Origin: Nectonema munidae
Taxonomy: Eukaryota > Nematomorpha > Nectonematoida > Nectonematidae
DNA length: 64,000 nucleotides
Reading direction: 5' to 3'
Assembly: GCA_030549495.1 (NCBI GenBank)
Contig: JAUIRK010000455.1
Location: 59,822 to 123,821 of the forward strand
In this document: in pieces, positions 1-12,650 of the stretch
How the letters are laid out: the number at the start of each line of letters is the position of its first letter
How positions within the stretch are numbered: position 1 is the stretch's first letter
Program-made: the position numbers and the translations under genes
Notes under the pieces: generated by a model
Told to the model about the DNA's origin: nothing
What the model saw: the letters and a program-made list of their open reading frames with translations, nothing else
The model's database searches: none

Positions 1-814
1 AGTTTCGATAAAGTTTTCAATTCCCAAGAATATCTCTTTAACTGAATTCAACTGTAAATATAAGGTAGAGTATTTACAAAAATAAAACATTGTTGTTAAG
101 AGCGTTGTTTTTAAATGCCAAATTAAAAAAGACGCGTAGTAATATTAGAGTAGAAATAGAAGGGCATTATTGATTACTCTTATTGACAGTAGAAAGCATC
201 TTCTTTAAATTATATTTATATTCTTTAAAAAAGAAAATAAAAGATTAATTGTAAAGTATTATTTTACCAAATGAATTATGATGTATTCTCACTATTTTAA
301 AACAAAAATTTGATTCTTTATATTTAAAAAAGTATATAATTGTGAATGGAAAAATTAAAAAGAGTTGAAAAACGTTTTTTCCTAAATTTGCCTTGTGGAA
401 CACTTCATAAGGAAAGTAAAGATGCAACCAGAAGGAAAGAGCAAAATGTTAAACCGCGAACATTCATTTATAATGTTTATATCATTCATCATCCACGGAC
501 ACTCTCGACTACTTACAAATGATCTCGAGATACTAATCACGTATGAACAGAGAAAAATATATTATAAATGAAAATTACAAAACTTTAAAATTGTATTAAG
601 AATGAAGCACCTACTATATTTGATCCAAGAAGCAAAGTCTAAATCTATATTTTTTCTACTTATTCGAATTAACTAATAAATATTTTCTATCACTTAAAAT
701 TTGCAGCATTTATAAGAAGAAAATATATAAAAAAGGTAGCCTATTCCAAAATTCACTATCTTTTCCATTCTGGGATAATTATGGAAGAAACTTCAGGGTC
801 TCTAAATTCTGGCT
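1..814. other. AT-rich DNA, nothing recognised
   Basis: No coding frame with recognisable protein features, no RNA gene and no repeat structure stands out here. Short open frames are low-complexity AT translations. Confidence 0.6.
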
Positions 815-955
815 TTAATAGTCGATCGTTTTGCGTTTGAATCGGAGTATATCAACTTCTTTGCTCATAGTTGGATATACAAGAGGTGCAAATTGTGCAT
901 TATCCATAACAATATAATTCAAGCTAACTTTACCTTCACGTTTATCTTCCCTTAC
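815..955 (-). CDS. Possible terminal exon of an unidentified gene
   Basis: The minus strand holds a 46-codon open stretch ending in TAA at 815-817 and preceded by a plausible splice acceptor (TTTGAATTAG just above 955). The translation is mixed in composition, with segments such as VREDKREGKVSLNYIVMDNA and TMSKEVDILRFKRKTIDY, unlike the Phe/Ile/Lys-rich translations of surrounding AT-rich DNA. I do not recognise the family and found no upstream exon. It could be the last exon of a host gene lying to the right, or a transposon scrap. Function unknown. Confidence 0.25.
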   Translation of the reverse strand, partial: VREDKREGKVSLNYIVMDNAQFAPLVYPTMSKEVDILRFKRKTIDY

Positions 956-2708
956 CTAATTCAAACGTATCTCGTCATATTAGAGTCTTGATTCCCTCTT
1001 TCTGGGATTGATTTCTTTTCTCTATTAACTGTTCGGCGATAAAAGAAAATTATGCCTTGGATGCAAACTAGACAACTAAAAAAAATCTTACATATTTTCC
1101 AAACCTTATATTTTAAATATGAAAGGCTATAGGTATTTATTTCAAATAACTTTTATATTTTGGCGATTATTTGAATCCAATTTCAATTTCTTCATTTTAG
1201 TCGATATTGCACACAAGAGAACAAAAATATTCTATAACTGGACAGACTATGGAGTCACACTTGTGAATCGAAACAGTGCAATGACAATAATACCTCACAT
1301 TGCAGCTACTATAATATTCGCTTATAAATTTTTTATTTTTGAAAAATTTTAATGTTTTCAGCTTTAAATAAAATCATAACAAAAATTTTAGCTATTTTAA
1401 AATTTTGTAACTATAAATTTTGCTTTCATACTTAACAATAAAATTTAAATATTAACCAACGAATTAAAGAACTTACTTCAAAATAATCTTTAAAATATGA
1501 AGAAATGATTATGGCAGAGTTGATATTTTCAAATATATTGTTGTAACCTAAATAAGTTAAGTTATTTCAAATATAATATACTTTTAAAACAAAAAGCTTA
1601 AACTATAAAAACAATAATTTTTGAAGCCAACATTTTGAATTTTTTACTTAAATTTATATGTGCTCATCTTATTTATAGGACATGATGAAATAAAATCTGT
1701 ACAACTATTTCACATTTAATATATAAATATATAGTTATCTTCTGCTATTCGTCAATATAAAAGATGAGAATTATTTTTGTTGACATATTTAATACGAAAT
1801 ATTTATCTCCAGCACAGATCATCAAAAAACTAAACTTAAATGAAATGAATATATTTTGCTTGAAGGATTCCGACACATACTTTTTCAAACCAACTTCCTT
1901 TTCCAATATAAAAGCAACTTAACTGAAAGCTTTATTTATTGTTTCCTTTCAAACAAAAAATATCTACATTAGAAAATATCGATTTTCATTTCTTTTTGAG
2001 TTTTTGACTTTGCAAGACACCAGCAGTTTAATATCGTTAAGTCGAATAATCTTATCCGTTGTTCTCTCTGGTATTTGCTTATTTGCAAAGGCTTATTCTT
2101 CTTTAGTGAAAAAGTAGATATTATATATTTTGTTCTACAATTTTTCTATTGGTTAAAACTAACTATATGTAACCGTGCTGTAATATTGGGGTCAACGCCT
2201 TAAAATTTTTTCAAAGTAACAAGAGGACCTAAAGCCGGATACATCTTTCAAAATTGTTTACTTTTATTATAGCCGTTTGATAACACATACTCTTCCATTA
2301 TTTTTAGTTAGAGGTGGCGTGTTTCTCAGTATTTCTTCAAAATTTCAGAGAAAAGGAGACAGAATTATTTTCTGCACACTCCAATTTTGAAAACCAAGTG
2401 GATCCCCCATGGTAATAAACATTTTGATATATCAATATATACGTATTCCATAAGTATTCATTTCATTGATAATAATAAGTGTCTTTTAATATAACAGGGC
2501 AAAATGACAAAAGAACAAAATACCATTCACTTAAAAGAAAATATATTCTATTAGTAAATCATTATTTTCATAAAATTGAAGATTTGAGAGCCTTGTTTTT
2601 ATGAGACTCCTGTAAACACAAAGATTTTTTAAAAATATTAATAAGAGTATAACATAAATATGCAAATTAACTAATAAAATAAACATATGGCAGTTTTAGG
2701 GTCCATAT
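956..2708. other. AT-rich DNA, nothing recognised
   Basis: Only short low-complexity open frames; no transposon protein motif or terminal repeat pair was seen. Confidence 0.55.
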
Positions 2709-3199
2709 TAGGGTTTGCTCCCGGTTCTGAAATACCGGGACTTTCCCGATTCTAAAAATTTTGGAACCGTCTCGGAACCGAAAAGTATTCCCTGTTCCGA
2801 GAATAACTTAGTTGTAATTGATTTATTTCAATATGCAATTCTTTGCATAAAACTTTACTGCACTTCATTCATATAAAATCTTTTTTTCATTGTCATCTCA
2901 TTTTAATGGTAAACGAAGAAAAGTGTGCAAACGACAAAAGAGTTTCTTTTTCCTTTTTTCTCTGCTGCACACTTTTGTCGTTTGCACACTTTTCTCCTAA
3001 AACCATTTTAATGATAATGATATAGAAAGAAAAAGTGTACATCTGTTTATAATAAATCAAAAACGTCAATTTCATTGCATCTTTTTGCTGTCCATATATC
3101 TCCTTAAGGAACCGTTTGGAACCAGGATTTGCCGGTTTTGTAAGTTTTTTTCGGTATCGGTACCGGTTCCTAATTTTCGATACTTATGCAAACCCTATA
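2709..3199. mobile_element. hAT-type MITE with internal palindrome
   Basis: The element begins TAGGGTTTGC and ends GCAAACCCTATA, and the 8-base word GTCCATAT lies at 2701-2708 and 3200-3207, fitting the 8-bp target duplication made by hAT transposases. Inside each end lie short CCGGTTC/GGTACCGG motifs. The middle is an imperfect palindrome with arms of about 45-50 bases (about 2889-2941 and 2967-3020), including AAGTGTGCAAACGACAAAAG and its complement. There is no coding capacity, so it must have been moved by a transposase supplied elsewhere. Two extra bases (TA) at the right end leave the exact boundary slightly uncertain. Confidence 0.75.
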
Positions 3200-3207
3200 G
3201 TCCATAT

Positions 3208-5289
3208 CAAAGCCATATTAGCCGCACGGAATACAAACCAAAAATACAAGCGGTAAGAATTCATAACACACAAACATGCGTACATTTCAAGGTGTTAAAA
3301 AAGAAGTTAACGAGATAAAGATGAATGAGAACAAGGTCGAAACATAATTAATAATTAGGCAGATCAAATAGATGCATAAAGTTCAATGCTAAAATTTACC
3401 TCAAACAAAGCAGTTCAAATGTGTGCATTCTAATTTGTCAATATAATCATGAATTTAGATTTGACTTAGTAATAAAAAAGCGTCTAATAGCCGATTGTTT
3501 TCACCAAAAAGTCACTTTTCTGAATCAAAAAGTAAGTAAGCTTTTATAAAAAGGATTATTTGAATTTTTCGTATTTGTACAAGGGAAGTGAAATATCGTG
3601 TAAATTTTATTTGCCAGTATGAAAAACAAATCTTAAGTTGGAAACTATTCTTAATGTTTTTTTGGAGACGTAGAAAGGATGTGCAATTAGAGTGGCGCCA
3701 ATTGAAAACATTGAATTGTAAATGAGGAAGGAAGGGAGATTAGGAGTATGAGTATATCAGTTGAAAATGTATTTTTGAAATGTTTGAGGATACTTATGGT
3801 TTGAGCAAATTTATGAGAGATTGAAGTAATATCTTTATTCCTGGGTATATTAAAATGGTAACAAGGAGGCAAAAATCATTTCAATTAATACCGATAATTA
3901 AAAATATTTTTTTAATGAGACAAGGATATTTTCAATTTATTAATATGTTTGATAAAGTTAATCAAACAATTAAAATGTTAAAGAAAACTTAAAAATATTA
4001 AAGAAAATATTTTGAAAAAAGCGAACTAAGGGAGTTGAATTTACAGTGAACTCAGAGATTTAATTAATCTAGAAGCAAAATATTGGACAGAATATTGTCA
4101 ACACTTTTCTTAGATTCTGTTTTTCTCAAATAATAAATAAATATTTTCAATAAAGAAGTAAGTAACCCTCGATTTCTTCAAGGGCAAATGCAGAGTAAGA
4201 CAAGGTTAGACAGCGAAAATCGTTTCGCGGTTAACTTATTAGCCAAGAATAAATTTAAATCCAAAACAAAGTCCATAAAGTTAATACATTACTAGAACAC
4301 ATTTAACTAAATCAATGATTTAATATTTAGGTAAAAAATATATGTATGTAGCTTAAAATTTTTTGAACAATTTCCTATGATGCAATGATACATAGCTATT
4401 CATTTTTAAACCAGAAATAGAACACTCAAGATCTAATATTCTAATATAGGTTTTTAAGTTAGACACATGAGTCTAATAAAAAATTAGTGCATAAAAAAGA
4501 TCCACCATAGCTATAAACATATTAATTCTATGACCATGTGTAATGTACATCTTATAAATAAAAATACATACCATTTTGTGACTTTAAAATTTTCTCTAGC
4601 CTCCCGTAGCATCATGTTTCCCTAAATTTTTCAAAATTAGATTTGTCTCCCCCTAGAATTATTCCATGGCCCCCGTGGAAAAACTCTGCTCTAAAAAATA
4701 GTTAAGAAATATATATTATTTACCCAACCTACAAGTGTTAGAATAATTTTAAAAAGGAAAAAACAATACTAATATTTTTCGTGATTCTTTGAAGTTCTTT
4801 GAAAAACTTTGATGTTTCATTTTTTATTCGTTTATGCTTCAAAAAGTTTTCTGTTTCTTCAATTAAGTTAAACAAACTAAAAAATTATAATACAATATTT
4901 GAAAAGTATATAGTTGAAATATATTTACTGAGTTCCTTTATTTGTGAGAAAAAAGTCGAACTTTTTAATTTTATTTTTCTTTTCTTTTCCGAGTAATGTT
5001 TCACAAAATGATTTCTGAAGGAAATTGAAATCTCCTGAAGATGGAAGAGCCTTACTATTTACGAAGTTAACTAAAACAATTTATTGGTTTAAAGTTAAAG
5101 AGAAAATATAAAATAGATATTACTTTTAATATTTTTATTATTTTGTAAATCAGCTTTCATTACCTTTTGGTAGTATAGTGGAATTAGAACGATGAAGCAC
5201 ATCATCATTATGTCAATACATATTCTTTTCTAAAATCAAACACTTGTTAAAAATTTTAAATCAGTTATAATTATAAAAACATTGAATTG
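3208..5289. other. AT-rich DNA, nothing firm
   Basis: No gene recognised. Around 4600-4700 a GC-richer stretch with CCCCCTAG and CCCCCGTGGAAAAACTCTG resembles one end of an hAT-like element, but no partner end was found. Confidence 0.5.
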
Positions 5290-7870
5290 AATTCATAAAA
5301 TAAAAATGCCTTTCATTGTACATTCGACCAGTATACAATTTTTAAAGACTTTTTTTAATTCTTTCCAAGCTCATGTAGCCGCTCCTTCAGCCCATCTCTC
5401 CATCTTTTTTATGTCTCCATCTGATTCTTTTTCCACTCACTTTCTTTTCCATAGCTTGGCGCACTACATCGTACCACCACCGCAGTTTACAACGTTATGC
5501 TACAGCCAGCACACTTATCTCAACTCCAGTCTTTCTTCTAATTTCCTCATTTCTTTTTTTTGGTCTATTAGAGTTACTCTCATCATACTTCAAAGCATCT
5601 TCATTTCAGTCGCCATTAATTTTCTTTCATCTTCAAGCTTCATTTTATAATTTTTCATTTTTTGCATTTACAACCATATTTCAAGACCGGTCGAGCAATT
5701 GTGGTGTAAATCTTCGCTTTGAGTTTCATTGGCATTTTTTTATCACTGGTGATCGCTTTAACATCTTTCCATTTTAACCAGTTGGCATTGAACCTTGCTT
5801 GAACGTCCCTTTCATAGCTTTCATTGTCTATAATTTGGGTTAAAAGTATTTGAAATTTTTCACCAATTTCAATTTATTCCAGTGTCTATTTTCTAATTGC
5901 AATTGAATATAATCATTTTTCCAACATATCATGTTCTCCGTCTTTTCAGCATTTATCTTCAGCCCATATTTCTCCAAACTCTCTTGCCATTTTATAATTC
6001 TCTTTCCAAGTGTTCTTTGTTGTCTACCAGTATCGTTAGGTCGTCAACAAATAAAAGTTCACATAAGTCTTCCTTTTTTAAATAATTCGATAGTTCATCA
6101 ACAATCAACGTAAACAATAATAAACTCAATGCTGAACCTTGATGCAGATCTATTTATACTTTAAATTCTCTTTAAATTTTTTCTGCCGTTTTAATAGATT
6201 TCTTTGGATTTTTGTAGATTTCTTGCATTTATCTCACAAGTTTTTCTGATATTCCCTTTTTACGCAAGCACCAATAGACTACTTCCCTATGAATAGTATC
6301 ATATGCTTTCTCTAGATCTACAAATTAACAAAAAAACTGATGCATTTCCTTCAATTTTCTTTTCTATTAGTTGTCTTGTCACAAAAATCACGTCTATTGT
6401 GCTCTTTCAGGCATAAATCCAAACTGTTTTGGGTTTATCTTAATCACTGAACGAATTCGCTTGTCCAATATTCTTTTTAGTATTTTCAGTCATTGCTCGA
6501 GTAACTTCACCTGACGATAGCTACCCCATTCTAAGACATCACCTTTCCTTTTTGAGATGGGTACTAGTACGCTTATCTTCCAGTCTTCAGGCATTTTTTC
6601 TTGAAACCAAACACTATCCATGTTATCGTTTCATGTCCTCCTACTTTAATCATATCAATGCTAATCTCACTAAGTCCAGTTGCTTTATAATTCTTCATCT
6701 TCCTGATTTGCTGCAATATTTCTTCTTCATCTATTATCTTTTCTGGTCCTTCAACCTCCAAAGCTTCTTCCAATTGTTTCTTTTTATTTCCAATATTTAA
6801 AAGTTCTTCAAAATATTCTGCCCACTGTTCTTAACTTTTTCAGTGTCAATGATCATTTTTCCTTCTTAAATTCTTTTTTATCTTTCCCCACATTTCTTCT
6901 ACATGCTTAATTTCTTTGATTGTATTTGTATGGCTTTCTTAAACTCCCACCTTGTTACACTTTCTTCCAATTTCCAAATCTTCAGTTTCTCATTTTTTAG
7001 AATATTTTGCTTATATACTTTGTTTTTATACCAGTCAAGGACAACCAATTTTTGTTGGCTGACAATTTCACTTCCAGGAATAGCCTTGCAATCCTTTAAA
7101 TTTTTTGCATCTTTTGCCTTATGATAAAATCTATTTGACTTTTCTTACCACCACTTTTGGAGGTAATCAGATGTTCGAATTTTTTTCTATATTTTGTGTT
7201 GCAAACTAATAGTTTATTTCTTTCTGCCATTTGTAAAATTCTCTCACCATCTTCATTTTTTTTATATCCATGTCCTCCGTGTATTTCGTTGAAACCGTCG
7301 CAATGTTCTCCGAAGTGTCCATTTAAATCACCTCCAATTAACAACCTTTCATTTTCATTTACTTCTTCAATCATTTCTTCTAAATTAGCCATGAACTTTT
7401 CTTTTTCCTCTTCTTTGCCTTCATTCTGCGGTGCATTTGCTGATATGATGGTTATTAGCTCATCTTCTCCCGCAAGCTTGATTTAAATCATTCGATCCCC
7501 ATCTATTTTCACTTCCATTACTTTATTTTTCAATTTGAGATTATGATTCCTACTCCATTCTTTTTGTTTGACTTTCCAGTGTAAAAAATTTTAAACCATT
7601 CACCTATTTCCTTAGCAGCGTTGCCTCCCTATCTGGTTTCCTGTAAACACATTACTTCAATGTTTCTTTTCACCATTTCTTCTATCAACTTTAGACCCTT
7701 ACCCGTAATCGATCCCACATTCCACGTAGCAAATATCCAGTCTTTCTCCCTTCTCTTGCAAGTCTTCCCAACATTCCATTTGACGTAGGCAGTTGGATAA
7801 GCCCAGAGAGTACTTTGAGTTGTACCCCGCTCTTTGTTTGTTCGGATCATTGCATTAAGTAAATAGAGCT
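5290..7870 (-). mobile_element. Decayed RTE/BovB-like LINE
   Basis: Minus-strand frames carry, in order, an AP-endonuclease start (ATWNVGSITGKG and VMCLQETR near 7640-7730), the later endonuclease part (GGDLNGHFG and a conserved SQIDFI segment, 7096-7392), and reverse-transcriptase motifs: KMKNYKATG near 6680, a VPI-K-KGD block near 6540, QFGFMP near 6420, FVDLEKAY at 6301-6324 and LLFVDD near 6037-6060. The order and wording match RTE-clade LINEs (often annotated in animals as craniofacial development protein 2-like). The frame changes several times and stops are frequent, so the copy is dead. The 3' end near 5290 and 5' end near 7870 are estimates; no tail repeat or target duplication was identified. 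Confidence 0.85.
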
Positions 7871-9754
7871 AATGTTTTATCGCAGAATGACCTTCATGAC
7901 GCCAACCATTTTGTTTTCAGGATTGGGAACCATTACACTTTGCTTTTCTTTGAGTTAAACCAAAAGGCAGTGGGAATTTGTAATCAGAGTTATTTTTTCT
8001 AGAACAATTGTCCGCTAAGACTAACGAGTTTGTTCTACACAAAGCTGTAGATTAATATTTTAATTAATAAAATATCTGTAATATTAAAAAGATTAAATTA
8101 TAAGTTGAGTCTTCTTATAATAATTTAAATATACGAATTTAAAAGCCCTTTTTGAGTTAACCTCAAAATAGTAAATCAAGTATCGCATGCAAAAATCATT
8201 TTGCTATTATAAAATGAATATAGTTATTAGACAAGTAATTTAATAAAAACAAGCATAGATCATTAAGATGAATAAAATAAATAAAACAAGAAAAATTAGC
8301 TAAAAATTTTGGTTCATTTAGAATTTAGATGTGTTTTCATAAATTTAAAATCGCATGCCTTGTAATATCATGATTACAATTCGTAGAGATAGTAATATAA
8401 AACTTCGTAATGCATATAATAATGAGTTTCGAATGTTACTTCATATCTGTCCTTAACACGATATATTTATAACTTTCTATCACTTTTTATACTTTTGGGG
8501 AAAATGATGTACTTTTTCACATATCACCTTATTTTTCAAATAGTTGATTGATAATGATGTATATGATACACGGCATTTGTGAAATTGGCCACTTCATGTA
8601 ATGTACGATTTCACAAACGGGGTGTAACATATAATTAAACAGCTGCAAACAAAATATTATTGCAAAATAATTGAATAAAAGGGGCAAATTGATTCCCTTA
8701 TTCATATACGCGAAGTGAAGGATTTCATTATATTTAAAATATTTTTATTAAGTATATTTGAATTACAATTACCTTATCTCTGAGATGTATTTTGAAATTT
8801 TTTCTTATTAAAACCAAAAAACTTCGCAAGTTTCTTTTGAACATTTTCTAAAAAAATACAAATAGTGTATAAATTTTTTATAATTTTATATCAAGTGTTA
8901 ATAACCGTAGTTACGAGGTTTACCTAACTATAATATGTTTCTAGAACAGTTTGCTACTGGGCAGTTCGCTCCCAAACATTTCTCTACGAGCTATCTCCTT
9001 AACGTTTAATTTTCTACTAGACCATTTGGTTAGCAGTGATAACTTACTTAGTTACTATTTATCTAACTAGCTTAATTAACTAACTTACAAAAAAACCAGC
9101 CATTATTTTTTACTTTCTATAAATGTCTCTCCTATAAATTCCATTTTTAAAAGGTGAGCCATCTGAAAGCAAAAATTAAATTTATTTTTGAGTAAATAAA
9201 ATAATCATAAAATTGAGGTTAATTTGAACAAGAGAAGAAAAAAAAATTATTTTCAAACATAATAAAAGTAAATGTAAATGGATAAAAACAATTTTCGAAA
9301 AAGAATATGTTATAAAAAATTATCATGCATGTTTGTAAGGTTTATCAAGAGGCTCAACGGAACCGCTGTCATGATACACCTGAGAGATTTGATTCAAAGT
9401 GTTCGTCGCATTTAAAAAAGTAACAAAAGTTGATTGTAATGAATAAAATAATATTTTTGTAAAAAAAAGCATAAATTGATATAAATAAAAATTATTAGTA
9501 GGTATTTGGTACACAAGTTTTAGACGAACAAATTAATAAATAAAGTTATTACATTAGATTTTAACCATAGCTTAACATCTTCTTCAACGCCATGCTTACA
9601 CCTATTTCCCTTTAAAGCGATTCCCAAACTTTTTTAGACTTAACATAACCCCTACATTTTTAAATCCTAAAAATGTGCGAATTTTCAATATGATTTTAAG
9701 GTTAATGAAAGCAAAAAAACTGATTATTAACAAGGATTGATGTAATCGGGTATT
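7871..9754. other. AT-rich DNA with one short motif cluster
   Basis: No gene was recognised. At about 8945-9036 a run of related roughly 12-base words (CAGTTTGCTAC, CAGTTCGCTCC, ACCATTTGG) resembles the repetitive ends of the short element at 53521-53692; this is only a tentative relic. Confidence 0.4.
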
Positions 9755-11578
9755 TTAACCCTTTTACGTCCAACTTATTTTGACTAAAGGTAGCCCGTAG
9801 GACAAAGAAACTTTTTCTACTTTTTTAATATAATTTTTATCAATCATCTATTACTTTATGTTGTATTTTTGAATAGAGTTCAAATTTATCGTATCTTTTT
9901 GCTTCAGATGGCTCCATTGTTGCTAAAGCTTTACTAGGTTTTGGAACTTTCCCCAATTTATTTCGAAGAACGTCTACAATGTGTCTCCTGAAAGCAAGTT
10001 GATCTAGTTTATCACCAGGAGATAACCTATAGAGAATCCAAGCTTGGTTTACAGTCATGTCGATAAGATGTGTAAATATGGGCCAGTACCATTTTTTTCC
10101 ACGCACAGAACAACGGTATTGTGCTATGTTTTGGTCCATTTGATCAACCCATCCCATTTCACTATTATAAACATTGAAAATATAGTGCTGATTTATAACA
10201 ATTCTTCTTTTTTCTCTACAGGAATATCTTGATGCTGTTTTCAGAGGTTTGTCATCAAGTGTATTACTGATAGCAAGAACAGAACGATTATCGTACCATT
10301 GACATATATTTACCCCATCAGTGCTTGTTAGGATTTTATAAAAACCTCTTTTTTCTTTTTTGAGATCTTTGATGGATATTTTTGGAAAATTTTTGACACG
10401 ATTTATTCGTATTATTGATGTGGCTTTAATATTCGCTTCTCCAAATTTTTTAATAACTTCATAGGTTGAAAAGTAATTGACAGATATAAAGTGATAATTA
10501 TTTTGCATCTTTTCATTGAGTGTTTGAGCGAAATCCCAAAGAATAGAAGGTCCAACTCCAAGTTCAGGTTTGCTCATACTTTTGCCTTGGTACAAGTCGA
10601 AATTCACACAATACCCAGGAGAAACGCATAAACTGTTTGCTACAGTGGTTTCCAAAATATGATATCATAGTTTCGTCGATACAATGAAATTCTCTAAAAG
10701 GCATATAAGCTTGGTATTTTTCTTTTAAATCGTTTAAGAGCATTCGAACTTTAGTGAATTTATCAGAAGTATCAAGTCTTCTATTATCGCAAAAATGAAT
10801 ATATTTCTTAATTTCTTCAAATCTTTGCCTTCTCATTGCACTTGAAATAAAAGAGTTAAAGCAATCTTGTTTTTTCCCAGTATATTCTGCATCTTGGCAA
10901 AATATTATACCCAGACATGATTAAAATTCTTATAAAACAAAGAATTTCATCTTTCGATGTATCCAAATTCGTATTTTTCTGAGTAGCATAAAGATTTGTG
11001 AAAGAAACAATTTTGTCGATTAATTCTATATTGAAAAAAGTGAAAAGAAAGTAAATTGATGAGAAGTTGATCATGAAACGAAGGTCCATAAACTGGAATA
11101 TATGAACTCTCTAAGTTCACGTTGTTTATATCAATCCAAGAAACAACTGAGGTTTTATTTCTCTTCCCAGAAACTCTACGGGATATACTGAATTCATCTT
11201 CTTTTTCATTATCATCAGTTTCATCAACATTTACAACAATTCCGGAAGCAGCAAGTTGATTTGTTGTGAGGTTTTCACATATGAAATTTTCTTCATCCCC
11301 AGAATCTTCATCAGAAATAGAAGAACAAGCATTTATTGGGGGCTCTATAAAAAATTCGGCGTTAGTAACTTTTTCTTCATCAATCAACTCCAAAATATCA
11401 GATATTTTAAAATTATATAAAAAAAATACTCGATTATTAATTTTCAAATTTAATTCAAAATCTTTTGAGTAATTAAATATCTTGAGTAACTATTTTTAAA
11501 TATATTAATTAAATGTAAAACTGCTTTTCATGAGAGTGAATTATCATTATTTATTCGACGTAAATAGAAAAATTTTAA
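9755..11578 (-). mobile_element. piggyBac element, broken transposase
   Basis: The left end TTAACCCTTTTACGTCC at 9755 is a typical piggyBac terminus with its TTAA target. A weaker mirror ends in TTAA at 11575-11578. The minus strand encodes a PGBD-like transposase in pieces: an acidic N-terminal region (11447 to about 11040), an SGYNILPRCRIYWEK block (about 10856-10960), the first catalytic region HCIDETMISYFG (about 10660-10690), then NFDLYQGK, QWYDNRSVLAISN and GWVDQMDQN in the long frame down to 9840. Family members run to about 550-600 residues in one frame; here the frame changes about three times, so no functional enzyme is made. No C-terminal cysteine-rich domain is visible before the stop at 9840. 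Confidence 0.85.
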
Positions 11579-11976
11579 TTATATTTTTTTTTAAAAAACT
11601 AAATTTCATAAAAAACAATCCTATTCATGACTGATAAGATATATAATGAAAACAGTTTTTCATATAAAATTTTTTATTGCTATTAGATGAAAAACTTTCA
11701 ATTGTTTTACAAATATATTATTTTGAGGAAGATGAAAAATTGGTTCTAAAGACCTTAAACTTGGCTCTTAAACTATTGATAGATGAAAAATTATTTGGCT
11801 TTTCAAACGTACAAAAATCTTAACAAATGAGTATTTCAAATATAGTTTAACTCATTAAAGTAAAATCAACAAGTCTGTCAATCATATTTCAACAGCTCGA
11901 TTTACCCCAAAAAGACATTAAGAAACTAAATCTTATACTGTTTTATGAAAAAAATAAGATAGATGTTGGTATAGTT

Positions 11977-12413
11977 CAGTGTTTCTCAAAGTGGTTCGTA
12001 CCACCCCCTTGTAGATGTTGGACAAGTGAAAGGGCGATGGAAAGTTTTACTGTGTATGTGCATTGTGCAACGCTAGAAAAATAAAAGGGATTTCAAAGGT
12101 TTAGCTGTTTACAAAATATATAAGTTATATCTTTACATCGCCAATGGTACAGCTCTAACAAAAACTGTACTTTTTTGATCACATAATTTTTAGTTATATC
12201 ACCTGTCAAGTAAGTTTAATAGAATATTATTGATGAATTTTTTCTTTTTGAGTTTTTCAATGAAGAAAAAGTTAATAACAAAAGGCAAAACTAACTTTCT
12301 TGTGCATTAAGCACTTAAAGGGGCTGCGGAAAGTAAATTGATTTTTAGAGGAGCGATAAAAATGAAATTGGGCAGTAAGGGGGAGGTTGCTAAAAAAAGT
12401 TCGAGAAACACTG
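11977..12413. mobile_element. hAT MITE (CAGTGTTTCTC ends)
   Basis: The left end CAGTGTTTCTCAAAGTGG is mirrored at the right by a sequence ending GAGAAACACTG. The flanks are GTATAGTT (11969-11976) and ATATAGTT (12414-12421), matching at seven of eight positions, as expected for an aged 8-bp hAT duplication. CAGTGTTTCTCA-type ends are characteristic of Charlie-like hAT elements. No coding sequence lies inside. Confidence 0.8.
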
Positions 12414-12439
12414 ATATAGTTGATCTAATGTTGAGAAAA

Positions 12440-12650
12440 TATACAACACAGAGTGGATCAAAAATAGCTTTTAGCTGTCTGGGCAACTATTTCATTGCCA
12501 TGAGTTAGATTTTTCATAAACTAGCTTCCAAAGAAGAAACATGGCGTAAAAAGTTTTTAGTTCCACTCATTGAAGAACTAGGAAAAAGATATGAAAAATA
12601 GGAAAATACTATGATGAAACAGAAATTATAACAATTACCTCAATGGCCAA
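12440..12650 (+). pseudogene. Possible piggyBac transposase scrap
   Basis: A plus-strand stretch gives FHKLASKEETWRKKFLVPLI followed by EELGKRY and is preceded by a broken block resembling the region of piggyBac transposases just after the catalytic core. It is short, interrupted and has no ends. It could instead be chance similarity. Confidence 0.25.

Noticed and set aside
5306-7486. Several plus-strand frames rich in Phe, Ser and Leu
   Set aside because: They are antisense shadows of the minus-strand RTE-like LINE.
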